This document shows positions 62,237-64,000 of a DNA stretch of 64,000 nucleotides, piece after piece (within the stretch, counting starts at the first letter, position 1; the number at the start of each line of letters is the position of its first letter). Under the pieces are notes generated by a model. It was given only the letters and a program-made list of their open reading frames with translations. It did not search any database and had not been told where the DNA came from. The DNA lies in assembly GCA_029940375.1 (NCBI GenBank), contig JAPYUX010000003.1, positions 61,971-125,970 on the forward strand, in the 5' to 3' direction. A program made the position numbers and the translations under genes. This DNA is from Dehalococcoidia bacterium (lineage in GTDB: Bacteria > Chloroflexota > Dehalococcoidia > Lucifugimonadales > Lucifugimonadaceae).

Positions 62237-63046
62237 ATGTTTATGAAACCTGACGGAGAAATTTTACCTATATGCTTAACTATTGCTGGCTCGGATTCAG
62301 GAGGTGGAGCTGGCATTCAAGCTGATTTGAAAACTTTTGCTTCAATGGATTGTTACGGTGTGTCAGTTGTAACTTCAGTAACTGCTCAAAATACAAAAGG
62401 GGTGGATGATATACATGTGATACCAACCCTTACTATTTTAAACCAATTAAAATCTATTACGAGCGATATGAAATTTAGAGCTGTAAAAACAGGAATGATT
62501 CCTGAAAAATCAATTGTAGAATCGATTGTTGATAATATTTCTTATGTCTCCAATTTGAAATTAGTCGTAGATCCAGTTATAGTATCAACTTCAGGTCATA
62601 AGTTAATATCTGATGAGGCTATAAATACAATAAGATCTAAATTATTTCCCATTGCCAAAATCATCACCCCTAATTTACCTGAAGCGGAAGTACTCATTTC
62701 AAAGAAAATTTTGAACAAAAGAGATGTAAAAGATGCGTGTAAATATTTAATTGATTTAGGCCCAGAATCAGTAGTCATAAAAGGTGGCCATTTTTTTGAT
62801 TCTAAGATTTCTGAAGATATTTTTTATGATGGACAAAATTTTGAATTTTTTTCTGAAAGGAGAATAGAAACAACTTCTACTCATGGTAGCGGATGTACAT
62901 TTTCTGCTGCGATAACCAGCATGTTGGCTAAAAATTATTCTATAGTTGATTCTGTTTCTTCAGCAAAAAAATATGTGACAAAGGCAATTGATCAAGCATA
63001 CAAAATAGGAGAGGGAAATGGTCCCTTGAATCATTTCTTTTCATAA
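62237..63046 (+). CDS. thiD: Hydroxymethylpyrimidine/phosphomethylpyrimidine kinase
   Basis: Phosphorylates HMP and HMP-P in thiamine synthesis and salvage. 269 aa, ribokinase-like. Motifs: IAGSDSGGGAGIQADLKTF, GVSVVTSVTAQNTKGV, VKTGMI, VVDPVIVSTSGHKLI, ITPNLPEAEVL, VIKGGHF, and the anion hole STHGSGCTFSAAIT. The start ATG at 62237 or 62243 are both possible. It probably acts on the pyrimidine brought in by the riboswitch-controlled transporter. Confidence 0.94.
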   Translation: MFMKPDGEILPICLTIAGSDSGGGAGIQADLKTFASMDCYGVSVVTSVTAQNTKGVDDIHVIPTLTILNQLKSITSDMKFRAVKTGMIPEKSIVESIVDNISYVSNLKLVVDPVIVSTSGHKLISDEAINTIRSKLFPIAKIITPNLPEAEVLISKKILNKRDVKDACKYLIDLGPESVVIKGGHFFDSKISEDIFYDGQNFEFFSERRIETTSTHGSGCTFSAAITSMLAKNYSIVDSVSSAKKYVTKAIDQAYKIGEGNGPLNHFFS

Positions 63047-63793
63047 TTGTATGTTACCGACTTTATAAGGATTTTTTGTAATTATCTTAATTGAATGTTT
63101 TGAAAATATTAAATTTATATTGTTGTGAAATAAAATTTTTTCAAAATATATTTTTGGATCAATAAATAAAATAGATGGATGCATAATAAGATGATTATCT
63201 GAAACAGAATTATCAAAATTGATTCTATTTAATTTGTTCTTTGCTATTGGATGTTTTGAGTTTTCTAATTTATAACTTGAAATATCTTTTTTGATTAGAA
63301 ATTCATTCATTTTTTTATGTATATCTGTTCCTGTTATTTTTTGATTTGTTTCTATAATTTCGTCTAGATATCCTATGATTGATTTTTCAGTATCAATCAA
63401 TGCATTTATACATGCTTGCTGTCTTTCATTGAAATCACAATTTATTTTAACTAATTTCGATAAAGATCCAAAATTATCAGAATCTTTATTACTTACCATA
63501 AAATTCATAGATAATAATCCTCTTCGTCTAATTATTCTTGAATTATTAACACTTGGAACATAGCTTGATATTGCATTATTTTCATTAAAGGCTATTCTTG
63601 GAATTTGTTTTGATACTAAATCGTAATCATTATATTTCCCTAATATAAACTGCATTACGTCATGTTCTGAAATTTTCCAATTGATATTTTCACTTATAAA
63701 TTCGCAAGTATCTTTGTAAATCTCAAATAAAATATTTGATATCTTGACCGATTTAGAAATATCGTTTTTATTTAATTGTTCGTACCTAATCAT
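63041..63793 (-). CDS. Degenerate M24 (creatinase/aminopeptidase)-like protein
   Basis: 250 aa, not identified with certainty. The order of segments recalls an M24 pita-bread domain: a first helix pair, ISEHDVMQFIL, then RIAFNENNAISSYVPS and RRRGLLSMNFM, a long helical stretch NERQQACINALIDTEKSIIGYLDEI with ITGTDIHKKMNEFL, and a late VSDNHLIMHPSILFIDPKIYF like the usual GMVFTIEPGIY. The expected metal ligands (D, D, H, E, E) are mostly replaced. If real this is a catalytically dead relative. It begins two bases after the nucleotidyltransferase stop and converges with thiD. Confidence 0.4.
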   Translation of the reverse strand: MIRYEQLNKNDISKSVKISNILFEIYKDTCEFISENINWKISEHDVMQFILGKYNDYDLVSKQIPRIAFNENNAISSYVPSVNNSRIIRRRGLLSMNFMVSNKDSDNFGSLSKLVKINCDFNERQQACINALIDTEKSIIGYLDEIIETNQKITGTDIHKKMNEFLIKKDISSYKLENSKHPIAKNKLNRINFDNSVSDNHLIMHPSILFIDPKIYFEKILFHNNINLIFSKHSIKIITKNPYKVGNIQL

Positions 63794-63794
63794 C

Positions 63795-64000
63795 CTAAAT
63801 TAATTTTAGACCTCTTGCTTTGTCTAAACTCTCGGTAGAATTTAAATCTAAATGAGTCCATTTTGAATTGATTTTTATTGTTTGTACAATTTTGTTATTT
63901 TTTCTAAAGAAAGTTCTTAAACCATCGTCAAATTTGCCAATTTTTAAAATTTCTGGGAACATTTTCTCATTGAAAATTATCGGATGCCCTCTTTTGTTAT
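63795..64000 (-). CDS. MobA/MocA-like nucleotidyltransferase, C-terminal part
   Basis: Only the last 67 full codons lie in the window; the 5' part is past 64000. The tail shows KRGHPIIFNEKMFPEILKI, DDGLRTFFRKN and WTHLDLNSTESLDKARGL, the usual end of MobA-like NTP transferases (GHP, GD.G.R.ll, D.DTPED). This family includes molybdopterin cytidylyl/guanylyl transferases and other small-molecule nucleotidyltransferases; the exact member cannot be assigned. Confidence 0.7.
   Translation of the reverse strand, partial: NKRGHPIIFNEKMFPEILKIGKFDDGLRTFFRKNNKIVQTIKINSKWTHLDLNSTESLDKARGLKLI

Overview
The window is one continuous, strongly AT-rich bacterial chromosome segment (AT richness judged by eye). 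Genes are packed with very short gaps and many ATGA-type overlaps, and TTG start codons are common. No phage, insertion sequence or CRISPR array was seen. The best guess for the host is an AT-rich marine Chloroflexota of the Dehalococcoidia / SAR202 kind. The evidence is a very short EF-Ts (164 aa), a flavin-dependent thymidylate synthase, a mini zinc-ribbon protein, a DUF3500 protein, an LprG/P55-like lipoprotein-exporter pair, and many enolase-superfamily, SMP-30-like and MFS genes for organic acid or sugar acid use. This is inference from gene content; no 16S gene is present.

Layout. (1) 1-14919, plus strand: a translation, isoprenoid and envelope block in the order S2 tail, tsf, pyrH, frr, uppS, cdsA, dxr, rseP, ispG, proS, then a promoter and terminator-like leader, nusA, infB, rbfA, truB and a CPA2 antiporter. 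(2) 14925-19837: an enolase-superfamily sugar-acid dehydratase, a cyclic-phosphate-hydrolase-like MBL protein, tRNA-Pro(UGG), a lactonase-family propeller, an MFS carrier and two very small ORFs. (3) 19908-23787: a PhoB/PhoR-like two-component pair followed by a Pho-box-like site and pstC-pstA, without pstS or pstB. (4) 23784-28594: YbaK, EVE and TatD proteins and a mannonate dehydratase / SDR / MFS catabolic module. (5) 28691-36236: aconitase, a TIGR01777 epimerase, DUF3500, formate-THF ligase and an MFS carrier whose upstream region holds two interlocked palindromes. (6) 36239-45630: gpmA, a DUF192 lipoprotein, ispH, prs, secA, an unrecognised gene with a perfect internal inverted repeat, and valS.

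(7) 45708-53511, minus strand: a nine-gene collinear block, transcribed folD, PDH E1alpha, E1beta, E2, thyX, coaX, coaBC, an unknown 84-aa protein, RraA-like. It joins one-carbon folate, acetyl-CoA production and CoA synthesis. (8) 53589-57667: acpS, bifunctional NAD(P)HX repair enzyme, and the LprG/P55-like pair. (9) 57804-60379: a TPP riboswitch controlling a thiamine-precursor ABC transporter (ATPase, permease, lipoprotein). thiD lies further on at 62237, after two tandem SMP-30-like paralogs. The window ends with a degenerate M24-like protein and the 3' end of a MobA/MocA-like nucleotidyltransferase.

The most unusual signals are these: three genes (folD, the riboswitch-controlled ATPase, the LprG-like lipoprotein) whose conserved N-termini can only, or best, be reached from AUU/AUA codons placed after good Shine-Dalgarno sequences; a three-repeat, calcium-loop-like insert in RseP; a hairpin leader in front of nusA where rimP would be expected; a five-codon ORF overlapping the pstC start; interlocked or paired palindromes in two intergenic regions; and exact 39-bp repeats in the S2 tail.
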